Shown piece after piece: positions 40,869 through 49,795 of a DNA stretch of 64,000 nucleotides (its first letter is position 1; the number at the start of each line of letters is the position of its first letter). Position numbers and translations under genes: made by a program. Source of the stretch: CAVRJC01 sp964505725 (GTDB lineage Bacteria; Actinomycetota; Acidimicrobiia; IMCC26256; DASPTH01). The notes under the pieces were generated by a model. It did no database searches and had not been told where the DNA came from. It was given only the letters and a program-made list of their open reading frames with translations. The stretch spans positions 52,358 through 116,357 of the forward strand of contig CAZDJK010000047.1 of assembly GCA_964505725.1 (NCBI GenBank), read 5' to 3'.

Positions 40869-41708
40869 TCAACGGCGGGCGCGGCTCCGTGGCCGATCCT
40901 CCCGTGGTTGCCGATCCTCCAATGGTTGTTGGTGCACGTACGCAGCTCGTGTGATCGGATCCTTAGGGCCGAGCAGCAGCGCGCGGCCACGTGTCCGTTC
41001 GAGCTCGAGCCGTCTCGCCAACCGCGTGTGCGGATCGGCGTACACGACGGCCGTCCGGTCGACACCCGCCCCTCGGGGCGCGACCGGTGTCACCGCGACC
41101 GCCGTGTTCGACTCGGGATCGATGACCCAGAGCACGTAGTCGTCGTGCTTGACGAGCTCGATGTCGGTGATGGGCGTGGGGTAGTGGTGCACGCCACCGT
41201 CGGGGTTGCTCTTGGGCAGGACCCCGACGTGCCGCGCGACCGGGAGCGGGACGCACGAGTTGAAGATCGAGTCGACCCAGCGCGCGATGTCGGCGGCGGT
41301 CTCGATCTCGTGGTCGAGGATCTCGCGGGCGTGCGCGTAGCCCATGCGTTCCATCTCGGGCACCGTCAGGGGGAACGCGGCGCAGAGCCGCTGCGCGTTG
41401 ACGCGGAGCCGATCGACCTTCGCCGGATCGGCACAGAACTGCGCGCTCCACTCGATTCCCGCCTCGTTGCGCAGGAGGAGCCAGCCCTGCTCGTCGAAGA
41501 CGAACAGCGATCCACCGTGGTGCATCTGCAGGGTGCCGGCGCCGTAGAACGGCGGGTCCGCCATGGCCTTGAGGATCTTCTTCGCCAAGGCTTTCGCCCG
41601 GCGGAACTCGGCGCTCTCACTCCGTTGCGGGTGCCCTTCGACGTTGACCGTCCACGGGACGTCCTCGCCTTCGGTGTGTGGGCCGACCGCGCGTGAGCTC
41701 GACGCCAT
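40869..41708 (-). CDS. Conserved hypothetical protein (first gene of the TIR-SIR2/nSTAND run)
   Basis: A 279-aa soluble protein. Features seen: VPWTVNVEGHPQRS near the N-terminus, a central WSAQFCADPAKVDRLRVNAQRL, VDSIFNSCVPLPVARHVG, GGVHHYPTPITDIELV, and TPVAPRGAGVDR. The conserved Trp, Cys and His residues suggest a folded enzyme or binding domain, but I cannot name the family. The last 20 residues are rich in Arg, Gln and Pro. The ATG follows GGGAGGGATGAC. It ends 79 nt before the TIR-SIR2 start. Whether it belongs to the system functionally or is just upstream is open. Confidence 0.75.
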   Translation of the reverse strand: MASSSRAVGPHTEGEDVPWTVNVEGHPQRSESAEFRRAKALAKKILKAMADPPFYGAGTLQMHHGGSLFVFDEQGWLLLRNEAGIEWSAQFCADPAKVDRLRVNAQRLCAAFPLTVPEMERMGYAHAREILDHEIETAADIARWVDSIFNSCVPLPVARHVGVLPKSNPDGGVHHYPTPITDIELVKHDDYVLWVIDPESNTAVAVTPVAPRGAGVDRTAVVYADPHTRLARRLELERTRGRALLLGPKDPITRAAYVHQQPLEDRQPREDRPRSRARR

Positions 41709-41817
41709 GTCATCCCTCCCCTGGCGGTGCCACATCAGCGGCCGGATTCCAACCCGAGCCGCCCGAACGACCGTAGACCCAATCGTCGACGGCGCGCGCG
41801 ACCATCGGGAGGCGATT

Positions 41818-44046
41818 GTGTCCGACGCCACCACGCGTGAGACTTCGTTCGTGTCGACCGACGGAGCCGGCGAGCACCACGACACCGCGACGTTCGGGTC
41901 GGCGCTCCTGGAGGAGGAAGCGCGTCGGCGGGTCGAGCTCGACGCCGCGGACCCGTCCGACGCTCAGGCCCGGCCGCTCCCCGGCGTGGGCGACGGCGCC
42001 GCCGACCGCGCGCTCGACCACGCCGGGCGCGTCCTGCTCGTGACGGTCGGAGCGATGTGGGCCCTCGGGTTCACGATCCTCTCGATGGCCGCGCTGCTCG
42101 CGCTGAGGATCGCCCATCAGTACGACTTCAGCTTGCGGTTCCTCGTGTGGATCGCGATCTTCCCCGGCCTCTCGATCGTGCTCGCATCGCAGCCGCTCGG
42201 GAACCTGGTCGACCGGCCCGCCACCAACCGTCCGCGCGTGATGCGGTGGATGCTCGTGGTGTCGGTCGTGGCCCTGGTGCTCTCGGGCGCCGCGTTCTAC
42301 CGCTGGGAGTTCCTCGGCGTGCTCGCGTTCACGGGCGCGGGCGTGCTCGCGACGGTGCCGGCGCAATGCTCGCTCCTCGCCGACACGTTCCCGATCCGCG
42401 CGCGGCCGCGTGTGTTCGCCGCGTACGTCGGGATCGGCGCCGCCGGGTTCGTGTTGGGCCCCCTGCTCGGTGCCCTCACCACGCTGCTCCTCGACGACGC
42501 GGCCGCGTGGCGGGCGGACTTCTTCGTCATCGCGGCCCTCGTCGCCGTCCTCGCGGTTCTCGTCGGACGGCTTCCCGACGCCCCCCGCGGGCGGCCGGAG
42601 GTAAAGGCGGTGTTCCACGACGGCCGCGACCTCGGCGACGAGCACCTCTCGACCCGGCACGCGCTGGCGCGGTTCCGGCAGATCGCGACCCTCCGGTTCA
42701 TGACCGTCGGGGTGCTCGTCATGGGGCTCGGCTTCATCGGGTGGTCGCTGTGGCTCGATCTCTGGCTGGCGGGTCACTTCGGGCTGCGCGCCGCCGACCG
42801 TGGATACCTGATGGCCCTCATGGCGCTCCCGGCGGTGCTGCTCGCCCCGGTGGTCGGACGAGCGGCCGGACGTGCCTTCCGCGCCGCTCCGCGTCGGGCG
42901 GCACGGCTGTCGGCGTCCCTGCTCCTCGGCCTCAATCTGGTGGTCGTCGGCTGGTGGACCCACAGCGCGGCGGCGACCGTCGTCGTGAGCGCCGTCGGCT
43001 TCGCGTGCGTCGTGGGCGCCATCGGCTCGATCCTGCCGGTCGCGCTCGCGGTGATCCCCCCGCAGACCCGCGCGCAGGGCTTCGGCGCGTTCATCAATTC
43101 ACTGTTCATCGGCGCCTTCGTCGTCGCCGCGCCCATCGTGGACTTCTGGCCCGAGCTCGCGCGCCAGCACACTGCGCTGTCGATCTTCGTCCCGCTCGTC
43201 ACGGTCCTCGGCGCCGGGTTGATGCTCTACGGCGCCCGGTTCGTCGACGGCGACATGCGGAGGCTGGTCGAGGAGCTCGAGGAGGAGCGCCGACGCACCG
43301 ACGAGGCGGCCTCGGGCGCCGAGCCGCCACTGCTCCAGGTCCGCAACCTCGACTTCGGCTACGGCGCGGTGCAGGTGCTGTTCGGGATCGACATCGAGGT
43401 CCACCGCGGCGAGACGCTCGCGGTCCTGGGCACCAACGGTGCCGGCAAGTCCACGCTCCTGCGCGTCATCAGCGGTCTCGAGCTCCCCGACCGCGGTGTC
43501 GTCCGCTTCGACGGCGCCACGATCACGTACCTGCCGGCCGAGGCGCGCGCCCGCGAGGGGATCGTCCAGGTCAGAGGGGCCGACGTGTTCCCCGACCTGT
43601 CCGTCCGCGACAACCTGCGGGCCGCCCTCGCCGGGCAGCGGTGCCCGAAGCGCGAGTGGGCGCGCCGGATCGCCGCCGTGTTCGACGTGCTGCCCGCGCT
43701 GCGTGCCCGCGCCCACCAGCAGGCGTCGCTCCTCTCGGGAGGCGAGCAGCAGATGCTCGCGCTCGGCTGCGCGCTCCTGTTCGAACCGCGGCTGCTGCTC
43801 ATCGACGAGCTCTCGCTCGGGCTCGCGCCGCTCGTCGTGCAGTCCCTGCTCGGCGTGATCGAGCGACTGCAGGAGCAGGGGCAGACCCTCGTCGTGGTGG
43901 AGCAGTCGCTCAACATCGCGTCCGCGATCGCGGACCGGGTGGTGTTCATCGAGAAGGGCCGCATCCGCTTCGACGGCCCCGCGAACGAGCTCGCCGCCCG
44001 CGACGACCTGGCGCGCGCGGTGTTCCTGGGTGGCGACCGCCCCTGA
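41818..44046 (+). CDS. MFS transporter fused to a LivF-type ABC ATPase
   Basis: A 742-aa fusion. Residues about 60-480 hold some 12 membrane helices of a major-facilitator protein (LVDRPATNRPRVMRWML loop, FAAYVGIGAAGFVLGPLLGA). After a charged linker (EELEEERRRTDEA), residues about 500-742 are an ABC ATPase of the LivF branch: GTNGAGKST near 539-547, signature LLSGGEQQM, Walker B LLLIDELSLGLAPLV, and VVVEQSLNIASAIADRVVF. LivF energises branched-chain amino-acid uptake. With the divergent binding-protein gene and the LivHMG fusion it completes an importer. The GTG start has GGGAGG at 41807-41812. Confidence 0.88.
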   Translation: MSDATTRETSFVSTDGAGEHHDTATFGSALLEEEARRRVELDAADPSDAQARPLPGVGDGAADRALDHAGRVLLVTVGAMWALGFTILSMAALLALRIAHQYDFSLRFLVWIAIFPGLSIVLASQPLGNLVDRPATNRPRVMRWMLVVSVVALVLSGAAFYRWEFLGVLAFTGAGVLATVPAQCSLLADTFPIRARPRVFAAYVGIGAAGFVLGPLLGALTTLLLDDAAAWRADFFVIAALVAVLAVLVGRLPDAPRGRPEVKAVFHDGRDLGDEHLSTRHALARFRQIATLRFMTVGVLVMGLGFIGWSLWLDLWLAGHFGLRAADRGYLMALMALPAVLLAPVVGRAAGRAFRAAPRRAARLSASLLLGLNLVVVGWWTHSAAATVVVSAVGFACVVGAIGSILPVALAVIPPQTRAQGFGAFINSLFIGAFVVAAPIVDFWPELARQHTALSIFVPLVTVLGAGLMLYGARFVDGDMRRLVEELEEERRRTDEAASGAEPPLLQVRNLDFGYGAVQVLFGIDIEVHRGETLAVLGTNGAGKSTLLRVISGLELPDRGVVRFDGATITYLPAEARAREGIVQVRGADVFPDLSVRDNLRAALAGQRCPKREWARRIAAVFDVLPALRARAHQQASLLSGGEQQMLALGCALLFEPRLLLIDELSLGLAPLVVQSLLGVIERLQEQGQTLVVVEQSLNIASAIADRVVFIEKGRIRFDGPANELAARDDLARAVFLGGDRP

Positions 44047-44047
44047 G

Positions 44048-44065
44048 GCGTCCCCGCTGGGGCGC
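44048..44065. terminator. Hairpin between convergent genes
   Basis: GCG-T-CCCC, loop GCT, GGGG-CGC forms a GC-rich stem with one bulged T in the 21-nt gap between the convergent MFS-LivF and binding-protein genes. No T-run; it could act on both strands. Confidence 0.4.
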
Positions 44066-44067
44066 GG

Positions 44068-45612
44068 CTACTGCTTGGCGACGAAGAAGGTCCCCGTGAT
44101 CTGCTTGCCGCCCTTGTCGTACCCGGGTTGGGGTACGAGGCAGATGCGGTAGTTCACGGGATCGGCCGGGAGCGACGGATGCGCGCACGGGTACTCGGCC
44201 TTGTTGAGCACCTGCGTGTACTGCACCTTGGTGGGCACCCGGTTGACGATCTGGTTGGGCCGGGGCGTCGGCGAGCCCTTGGCGGCGACGTTGTCGACGT
44301 ACGGGAGCTGCTCGAACGCCTTGATCGCGCGCTGCTGCGTGAGGTTCGGTCCCGCGTTGTAGAACGCGCGTGCCAGGGTCCGGTAGAGCCCGCAGATGAC
44401 GCCCACGGTGCCGTAGGGATCGCGCGCGAACGCCGGCGGAGCCGGTTGCGGGAGATCCTCCTGCGCGATGGTGGTGTTGGCGTCGTAGTCCTTGTTGCAC
44501 ATCGTCGTGAACGCGCCTTCGGTGGCGCCGACGCGCCAGTCCTGCTGCCCGGCGGCGGTGAAGCCGTACACCTTCATGTCGTTGATGAGCTTCGCTCCGT
44601 CGGTACCGCCGACGATGCGGCTCAGGTCGATGACCGAGTCGTACTGGGCGTCGAGGTTGTACAGCGTCATGCTCTGGTCGAGCCCCTGGTTCCGGAGCTC
44701 CTTCGTGAACGCGGAGAACCGGAACGTGTTGCCGCCGGCGCTGCCGGTAATGACGACGTCCACCCCGTTCTGCTTCAGCTGCTGCACCAGGAGCGGGTAC
44801 TGCGACGAGATGTCACCGGACGGATCCGGTGTCAACGGATCCGCCATCACGACGTCGACGCCTTTGGCCTTCAGCAGATCGGTCACGTTCTGCTTGATGA
44901 GGTCCTGTCCGGTGGTGAACGTCGGGTAGATCACCGCGACCTTCTTGCCCTTGAGCCGGCCGCTCTTGATGAGCTCGAGCATGGGCGCCTGGTAGAGCGC
45001 GACCTCGCTCGTCTCGCCGAAGAGGATGTTCCGTCCCTGCGCGGTCTTCAGGTACTGCGTCGACGTCGTGAGACCGTTGAGCAGGAGCGTCTTGTGGTCG
45101 TCGGTGATGCACTGCGGCTGCGGGAACCCCGTCCACGAGATCACGATGAACGCCTTGTCGTCCTCGGTCGCCTTGATGCAGTCCGACTGGGCGTTCGCGG
45201 CGGTGCCGGCCGCATCACCCGCGCCCTGCTCCTGGATGACGGTCACGTCGAGCTGGCGACCGTTGATCCCGCCGCAGTCGTTGACCATCTTCCCGAACGT
45301 CTGGAGCATGTCGACCTCGTCGCCGAGGTTGAAGCGGAAGCCCTGTGGGGAGTCGCCGGGGCGCAACGGCGCCTCGATCGCCACCACCGAGATGGAATTC
45401 GCGGTGACGCCGGGAGCCGTCGCCTTGAGCCCGGTGTGCCGGGCCGTGTCCTTGGTGCAGAACTGCGTGGCCGAGGTGAAGGGCGACGACGAGGGGTCGG
45501 GCGTGACCGACGGCGCCGCGGCGCGGGCCGCCCCGGTGCCGAGCACCCCGGTCAGCCCGGCGCCCGTCGCGACGATCGTGAGTCCGACCAGGGCACGACG
45601 CACACGATGCAT
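44068..45612 (-). CDS. ABC transporter substrate-binding protein (LivK-like, type I fold)
   Basis: A 514-aa exported protein. Signal peptide is about 1-32 with cleavage near ARAAAPS; there is no lipobox Cys, so membrane anchoring is unclear. The mature part has the Leu/Ile/Val-binding fold: NSISVVAIEAP, MVNDCGGINGRQLDVTVI, GKKVAVIYPTFTTGQDL, GVDVVITGSAGGNT. It is longer than LivK (about 370 aa). It lies between the MFS-LivF and LivHMG genes and is the obvious ligand donor for them. The ligand need not be an amino acid; amide, urea and aromatic-acid uptake use the same family. Confidence 0.85.
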   Translation of the reverse strand: MHRVRRALVGLTIVATGAGLTGVLGTGAARAAAPSVTPDPSSSPFTSATQFCTKDTARHTGLKATAPGVTANSISVVAIEAPLRPGDSPQGFRFNLGDEVDMLQTFGKMVNDCGGINGRQLDVTVIQEQGAGDAAGTAANAQSDCIKATEDDKAFIVISWTGFPQPQCITDDHKTLLLNGLTTSTQYLKTAQGRNILFGETSEVALYQAPMLELIKSGRLKGKKVAVIYPTFTTGQDLIKQNVTDLLKAKGVDVVMADPLTPDPSGDISSQYPLLVQQLKQNGVDVVITGSAGGNTFRFSAFTKELRNQGLDQSMTLYNLDAQYDSVIDLSRIVGGTDGAKLINDMKVYGFTAAGQQDWRVGATEGAFTTMCNKDYDANTTIAQEDLPQPAPPAFARDPYGTVGVICGLYRTLARAFYNAGPNLTQQRAIKAFEQLPYVDNVAAKGSPTPRPNQIVNRVPTKVQYTQVLNKAEYPCAHPSLPADPVNYRICLVPQPGYDKGGKQITGTFFVAKQ

Positions 45613-45686
45613 GGCTTCCCCCGAAGACCGCGTCTCGTGGGTGGAGTGTCACACGACCGGGGCAATCCGACAACCGCACCCCGGCG

Positions 45687-45692
45687 TACAGT
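45687..45692 (+). promoter_or_regulatory. Putative -10 box of the LivHMG fusion gene
   Basis: TACAGT at 45687-45692 lies in the 124-nt divergent region and would give a leader of about 38 nt. Confidence 0.35.
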
Positions 45693-45736
45693 TCCCGGGC
45701 GCTCGGGCCGGACCCGAGCACACGAGGGCGGCTCCC

Positions 45737-48598
45737 ATGATCCAGGTGCACGGATGGGACATCTCGCTGCAGATGCTCCTGACCGGCGCCGTGGTCGGGC
45801 TGTCCTACAGCGCGATCGCGGCCGGCATCGTCCTCGTATTCCGGGCGAGCGGGGTCATCAACTTCGCGGTCGTGGCGTTCGGCGCGGTCGCGCTCGGCGC
45901 GTTCGGGCTCCTGTTCGAGCACGGCTGGACCCTCTGGCCGTGCCTGCTGGTCGCGGTGCCGTTCGCGGCGCTGGTCGCGATGCTCCTCGAGGTCGTCGTC
46001 ATCCGCCGGCTCGCCGACGCGCCGCGTCTCGTGCTGTTGATGGCCACGATCGGGATCGCGCAGCTGCTCGGCTCGACGGTGCTGCTCTTCGCGGAGCTGC
46101 TGCCCGCGGTGCCTCCGGGCGGCGACTTCCCGACTCTCGTGCCGTCGGGCTGGAGCTGGCAGGTCACCGGCTCCCTGCTCGTGACGGCCCGCGAGCTCAG
46201 CGTGTTGATCGCGATCCCGGTCCTCGTCGTGGTCCTCGCGGTGTTCATGACCCGGACGCGCCTCGGGCTCATGGTGCGGGCGGCGGCCTCCAACCCCGAC
46301 AAGTCGCGCCTGGTCGGGATCTCGGTCGCGCGCGCCTCGACCACGGTGTGGGGGATCGCGGCCGCGTTCACCGCGATCACGATCATCGCGCTCGCGGCGG
46401 TGCAGTTCGTGACGCCGCTCGGCGCGGCGAACGGGACCGCCGAGCTCACGCTCGGCTACCCCGTGCTGGTCAAGGCGCTCCTCGTCGCGTTGATCGCGCG
46501 CATGCGGATCCTCTGGCTCACCATTCCCGCCGGGATCGCGGTCGGGATCGTCGAGGTCGTCTTCCAGCAGAACGTGCACGGGATCGACGCCAACGTGTTC
46601 GCGTTGTGGCTCTTCGTCGCTACGCTCGTCGTGGTCCTTCTGCTGGGGCGCGGTGCCCGCCCCGAGTCGCGCACCGAGAGCTCGTGGAAGCTCGCGGGGC
46701 GGGTCGAGCCGCTGCCGGAGTCGCTCCGCGGCGTCTGGGTGCTGCGCCGGCTGCCGCGTATCGGCCTCGTGAGCGTGCTGGCGGTGTTCGCGCTCATCCC
46801 GCTCGTGGCACGGGAAGCGTCCCAGTCGTTCCTCTGGACCCGCGTCGTGATCTTCGCGATCGCGGCGTCGTCGCTCACCGTCCTGAGCGGCTGGGCCGGT
46901 CAGCTCTCGCTCGGCCAGTTCGGGTTCTCGGCCATCGGCGGGCTGGTGACGGTCCGGCTCGTCGGCGCCGGGTGGTTCGGCGTCCACAACGTCCCGTGGG
47001 GCGTCGCGGTGGCCCTCGGCGTGCTCGTCGGTGCTGCGGTCGCGGTGCTCATCGGCCTCCCCGCGCTGCGGATCCCCGGCCTGTACCTCGCGGTCACGAC
47101 CCTCGCGTTCGCCGTGTTCGTGGAGAACTGGCTGGTGACCCGACGCTGGCTCGGCGTCGACCAGTTCACCGGGTCGCTTCCCGCGCTCCAGAAGCCCGAC
47201 ACCGGCGTCGTCGACTTCTCGTCGCGACGCTCCTACTACTACCTGTGCCTCTTCTTCCTGGTGGTGTGCCTCGCGGTGCTCGCGCAGATCCGCCGCTCGG
47301 GGGTCGGCCGCGCGATCATCGCCGTGCGCGACAACGAGCGCGCCGCCGAGGCGATGACGGTGTCGACGACGCGCGCCAAGCTCGTCGCGTTCGGGGTGTC
47401 GGGCGGCATCGCCGCGCTCGCCGGCGCGCTGTACGTGACGTCGCTGCCGACCAACACGCCCGCCACGACCTTCGCGACCGCGGAGTCGGTGGCGCTGGTC
47501 GCGATCGCGGTGATCGGCGGGCTCGGATCGATCGTGGGCCCGCTCCTCGGCGCCGCGTGGGTCCTCGGGCTCCCGACGCTGTTCCCCGACTTCGCCGCGG
47601 GACCGTTGCTCGTGTCGGCGGCGGGCCTGCTCGTGCTGCTGCTGTTCTTCCCCGGGGGCTTCGTCGAGCTCGCGTACCGGCTCCGGGACGCGGTCGCCGA
47701 CCGCGCCGCGCGCGCGTCGCCGTCCGCACCTGCACGCGCCCCGGGAGGGGTGGCGGTGCGCACGCCGGTGGTGACCACGCCGCTCGACGCTCGGGAGGCG
47801 GCGCTCGCCGACTGGCTCGTGGTCGACGACCTGTCGGTCCGCTTCGGCGGACGGGTCGCGGTGAACCACGCCAGCATCCACCTCGCGCCGGGGGAGATCG
47901 TCGGCCTCATCGGGACCAACGGGGCCGGGAAGTCGACCCTGATGAACGCGATCAGCGGCTTCGTCCCCTCGACCGGCAGGGTCGAGCTGCTCGGCCGGGA
48001 CGTCACCGGATCGGCGCCGTACCGCCGCCACCGGCTCGGCCTCGGCCGGGGCTTCCAGGCCGCCCGGCTCTACGACGACCTCACCGTCCGCGAGACGGTG
48101 CTGGTCGCGCTCGAAGCGAGGGAGCGGTCCCCCCTCGTGCCCTCCCTCTTCGGTCTGCCGCCCTCGCCGGCGATCGAACGGCGCAAGCAGGCAGCAGCGT
48201 CCGAGATCCTCCACTACGTCGGGCTCGACCGGTTCTCCGACCGGTTCGTCTCGAATCTCTCGACCGGTACCCGCCGTGTGACCGAGCTCGCGTGCCAGCT
48301 GGCACTCGGCGCGCGCGTGCTGTTGCTCGACGAACCGACCGCAGGGCTCGCGCAGCGGGAGACCGAGGCGTTCGGTCCGCTGGTCGGCCGGATCCGCGCC
48401 GAGCTCGACGGCTCGGTGCTGCTGATCGAGCACGACATGCCGCTCGTCATGAGCGTGAGCGACCGCGTGTACTGCCTCGAGGCCGGCAGCGTCATCGCGG
48501 AGGGGTCCCCCGAGCAGGTTCGCCACGACCCGAAGGTGGTCGCCAGTTACCTGGGTACCGACGTGCGCAGCATCCAGCGATCGGGGGCGGTCCCTTGA
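45737..48598 (+). CDS. LivH-LivM-LivG triple fusion (branched-chain amino-acid-type ABC importer)
   Basis: A 953-aa protein joining three usually separate subunits. Residues about 1-305 are a LivH permease (GLSYSAIAAGIVLVFRASGVINFA, LGLMVRAAASNPDKSRLVGI). About 335-660 are a LivM permease (LTVLSGWAGQLSLGQFGFSA, GRAIIAVRDNERAAEAMTV). About 700-945 are a LivG ATPase (GTNGAGKST near 726-734, signature variant LSTGTRR, Walker B VLLLDEPTAGLAQ). With MFS-LivF and the binding protein, three genes give a full importer. The signature motif has STG where SGG is usual. Translation starts at ATG 45737 with a weak GAGGGCGG upstream. Confidence 0.9.
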   Translation: MIQVHGWDISLQMLLTGAVVGLSYSAIAAGIVLVFRASGVINFAVVAFGAVALGAFGLLFEHGWTLWPCLLVAVPFAALVAMLLEVVVIRRLADAPRLVLLMATIGIAQLLGSTVLLFAELLPAVPPGGDFPTLVPSGWSWQVTGSLLVTARELSVLIAIPVLVVVLAVFMTRTRLGLMVRAAASNPDKSRLVGISVARASTTVWGIAAAFTAITIIALAAVQFVTPLGAANGTAELTLGYPVLVKALLVALIARMRILWLTIPAGIAVGIVEVVFQQNVHGIDANVFALWLFVATLVVVLLLGRGARPESRTESSWKLAGRVEPLPESLRGVWVLRRLPRIGLVSVLAVFALIPLVAREASQSFLWTRVVIFAIAASSLTVLSGWAGQLSLGQFGFSAIGGLVTVRLVGAGWFGVHNVPWGVAVALGVLVGAAVAVLIGLPALRIPGLYLAVTTLAFAVFVENWLVTRRWLGVDQFTGSLPALQKPDTGVVDFSSRRSYYYLCLFFLVVCLAVLAQIRRSGVGRAIIAVRDNERAAEAMTVSTTRAKLVAFGVSGGIAALAGALYVTSLPTNTPATTFATAESVALVAIAVIGGLGSIVGPLLGAAWVLGLPTLFPDFAAGPLLVSAAGLLVLLLFFPGGFVELAYRLRDAVADRAARASPSAPARAPGGVAVRTPVVTTPLDAREAALADWLVVDDLSVRFGGRVAVNHASIHLAPGEIVGLIGTNGAGKSTLMNAISGFVPSTGRVELLGRDVTGSAPYRRHRLGLGRGFQAARLYDDLTVRETVLVALEARERSPLVPSLFGLPPSPAIERRKQAAASEILHYVGLDRFSDRFVSNLSTGTRRVTELACQLALGARVLLLDEPTAGLAQRETEAFGPLVGRIRAELDGSVLLIEHDMPLVMSVSDRVYCLEAGSVIAEGSPEQVRHDPKVVASYLGTDVRSIQRSGAVP

Positions 48599-48692
48599 GG
48601 ACCGCGCCCGGCGTGCGTGCAGTGGCGTCGCGGCGTACGCGCCACACCGGGCGCGCTGGCGCGCCGCGAGGGCTTCGCACGAGGATGCGGCG

Positions 48693-49583
48693 GTGAAGTT
48701 CAGCGTCTGGATGCGAGCGAACGATCCGTGGCCCGCGCTCGCGGAGGAGGCGCGCCACGTGGACGCGAGCGGGTGGGACGGGATCTGGATCGCCGACCAC
48801 TTCATGCCCCGCGACGGTCGCCCGGCGACCGGTCCGCGGGAGACGTGGGCGATGATCGCCGCGCTCGCGGCGGTGACCGAGCGCGTGCGGCTCGGACCCC
48901 TGGTGTGCGGCAACACCTACCGCCACCCCGCGGTGCTCGCGAACTCGGCGGCGACGGTCGACGTGATCAGCGGGGGGAGGGTGGTGCTCGGCCTCGGCGC
49001 CGGATGGCAGGAGAACGAGCACGACGCGTACGGGATCCCGCTGCCGCCGGTCAAGGAGCGCCTCGACCGGCTCGAGGAGGCGTGCCAGGTGGTGAAGGCG
49101 GTCACCGGCGCCGAGCCCGGCACCTTCCGCGGCCGGTACTACGAGGTGGTCGACGCCTTCACCGGGGCGCGCCCCGCGCAGCAGCCCCTTCCGCTCCTGC
49201 TCGGCGGGGGCGGCGAGCAGCGGTCGATGCGGATCGCGGCGCGCCACGCCGACGCGTGGAACACGTGGGGCGGGCCCGAGGTCATGCGCCGCAAGCGCGA
49301 GGTCCTGGACCGGCACTGCGAGGAGGCCGGGCGCGACCCGGCGGCGGTCGCGCGGAGCTGCCAGCTCGTCTTCGGGTTCGAGGACGACCCGGGCGCGCCG
49401 CAGGGGATGCCGAGCCAATCGGGCACCCCCGCCGCGCTCCAGGCGACCATGCAGGAGTACGCCGACGCCGGGGTGGACGAGGTGATCGTGCCCGACTGGG
49501 GATGGGGCACCGGCCGGCAGCGCCTCGACCGCCTCGACCGCTTCCTCGCCGAGGTGGCGGCCCCTTTCCACCACCGCAATTGA
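48693..49583 (+). CDS. LLM-class F420-dependent oxidoreductase
   Basis: A 296-aa luciferase-like F420 enzyme: KFSVWMRAND, DGIWIADHFMPR, LGPLVCGNTYRHPAVLAN, ISGGRVVLGLGAGWQENEHDAYGIPLP. The GAGWQENEHxxYG segment marks the subgroup with TIGR03560-like members. GTG start; no clear ribosome-binding site. The substrate is unknown. It stands alone between the Liv genes and tRNA-Ala. Confidence 0.87.
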   Translation: MKFSVWMRANDPWPALAEEARHVDASGWDGIWIADHFMPRDGRPATGPRETWAMIAALAAVTERVRLGPLVCGNTYRHPAVLANSAATVDVISGGRVVLGLGAGWQENEHDAYGIPLPPVKERLDRLEEACQVVKAVTGAEPGTFRGRYYEVVDAFTGARPAQQPLPLLLGGGGEQRSMRIAARHADAWNTWGGPEVMRRKREVLDRHCEEAGRDPAAVARSCQLVFGFEDDPGAPQGMPSQSGTPAALQATMQEYADAGVDEVIVPDWGWGTGRQRLDRLDRFLAEVAAPFHHRN

Positions 49584-49603
49584 GCTGCGCGCGCAGCGCG
49601 GCG

Positions 49604-49676
49604 TGGAGCTGATCGGACTCGAACCGACGGCCTCCTCCATGCCATGGAGGCGCTCTACCAACTGAGCTACAGCCCC
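49604..49676 (-). tRNA. tRNA-Ala (anticodon GGC)
   Basis: On the minus strand a 73-nt cloverleaf starts GGGGCTGTAGCTCAGTTGG. The acceptor stem GGGGCTG pairs with CAGCTCC (one G-U), discriminator A. The anticodon arm is CCTCC-ATGGCAT-GGAGG with GGC at positions 34-36. The T-arm is GTCGG-TTCGAGT-CCGAT. The CCA end is not encoded. Confidence 0.95.
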
Positions 49677-49795
49677 GAGAGCAGGCCACGATACCAGCGC
49701 GCTCCCCGTGGGCTCCCCGCGCCGCGCGCGCTGAGGTCGGGTACGCGGTGCGGGTCGGTGCCCGATACACGAGCGGACGCGACGCGGCCCGGAAG

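Noticed and set aside
40891..40928. Direct repeat CCGATCCTCC...TGGTTG as a possible attachment site or operator
   Set aside because: It lies just inside the last codons of the 279-aa gene, with no integrase nearby; short internal duplication is enough to explain it.
32907..41708. Mobile element or prophage origin of the conflict-type operon
   Set aside because: No integrase, transposase, att-like repeat or tRNA lies at either border. Base composition reads only slightly less GC-biased than the neighbours, which is not enough to claim transfer.
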